Origin: JAOABP01 sp964590395
GTDB lineage: Bacteria > Hydrothermota > Tepidihabitantia > Tepidihabitantales > Tepidihabitantaceae
DNA length: 24,927 nucleotides
Assembly (NCBI GenBank): GCA_964590395.1
Contig: CAZPVT010000009.1
Span: 1-24,927 of the forward strand
Direction: 5' to 3'
The position numbers were made by a program, and so were the translations under genes. Position 1 is the first letter of the stretch. Each line of letters begins with the position of its first letter. Under the pieces are notes generated by a model. The model had not been told where the DNA came from. It was given only the letters and a program-made list of their open reading frames with translations, and did no database searches. Below are positions 24,898 through 24,927 of the stretch, in pieces.

Positions 24898-24927
24898 ATG
24901 GCCGTTTACATAGCAAAAATCGCCTGG
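24898..24927 (+). CDS. Start of an unidentified gene, cut by the window
   Basis: Ten codons are visible (MAVYIAKIAW). The perfect promoter and strong AGGAGG make a real, well-expressed gene likely, but the fragment is too short to identify. Confidence 0.6.
   Translation, partial: MAVYIAKIAW

Noticed and set aside
1..24927. tRNA or rRNA genes
   Set aside because: No cloverleaf-like pattern or rRNA signature was recognised in the intergenic regions by reading.

Overview
The window reads as a chromosomal segment of a Gram-negative-type bacterium with roughly balanced base composition. Strong AGGAGG ribosome sites, lipoprotein and outer-membrane barrel genes, a gingipain-type (C25) peptidase, a DUF4837 lipoprotein and an exported protein best known from Bacteroidota all point to the FCB lineage. 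A related candidate phylum such as WOR-3 fits best, but this is inference from gene content, without a marker tree.

Layout. At 24-141 there is a palindromic repeat. From 163 to 7374 (minus strand) lie uvrB, ligA, recG and a DUF4837 lipoprotein gene, a DNA repair block. From 7546 to 10881 (minus) is a four-gene operon of two divergent thiolase-fold proteins and two DUF35 Zn-ribbon/OB-fold partners, with a consensus promoter. Divergently, 11055-12592 (plus) holds a DegT-type aminotransferase and a PTS EIIA domain protein, overlapping by ATGA. From 12572 to 15899 (minus) runs a tight operon: carbamate kinase, an exported conserved protein, a DUF89 protein and HypC. A membrane-anchored unknown follows at 15973-16527. 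The stretch 16528-17255 has no convincing gene; it holds an A+C-rich block, a G-run motif and decayed repeats. From 17256 to 23295 (minus) is a secreted-protein cluster: a C25 peptidase, a separate protein with a C25-propeptide-like region plus PKD domain, a small doubtful ORF and an outer-membrane barrel. A second palindromic repeat cluster lies at 23414-23558. Next come an AT-rich, probably acquired plus-strand gene (nuclease-like plus DUF5655) and the first ten codons of another gene after a consensus promoter.

Most notable are: (1) a C25 peptidase whose propeptide-like domain lies in the adjacent gene; (2) two thiolase-fold paralogues that have each lost different catalytic residues and are paired with two DUF35 proteins; (3) uvrB and ligA promoters with identical geometry that predict leaderless mRNAs; (4) a family of palindromic repeats whose head motif is stacked at about 25-nt steps; and (5) the acquired nuclease-like gene beside such a repeat.
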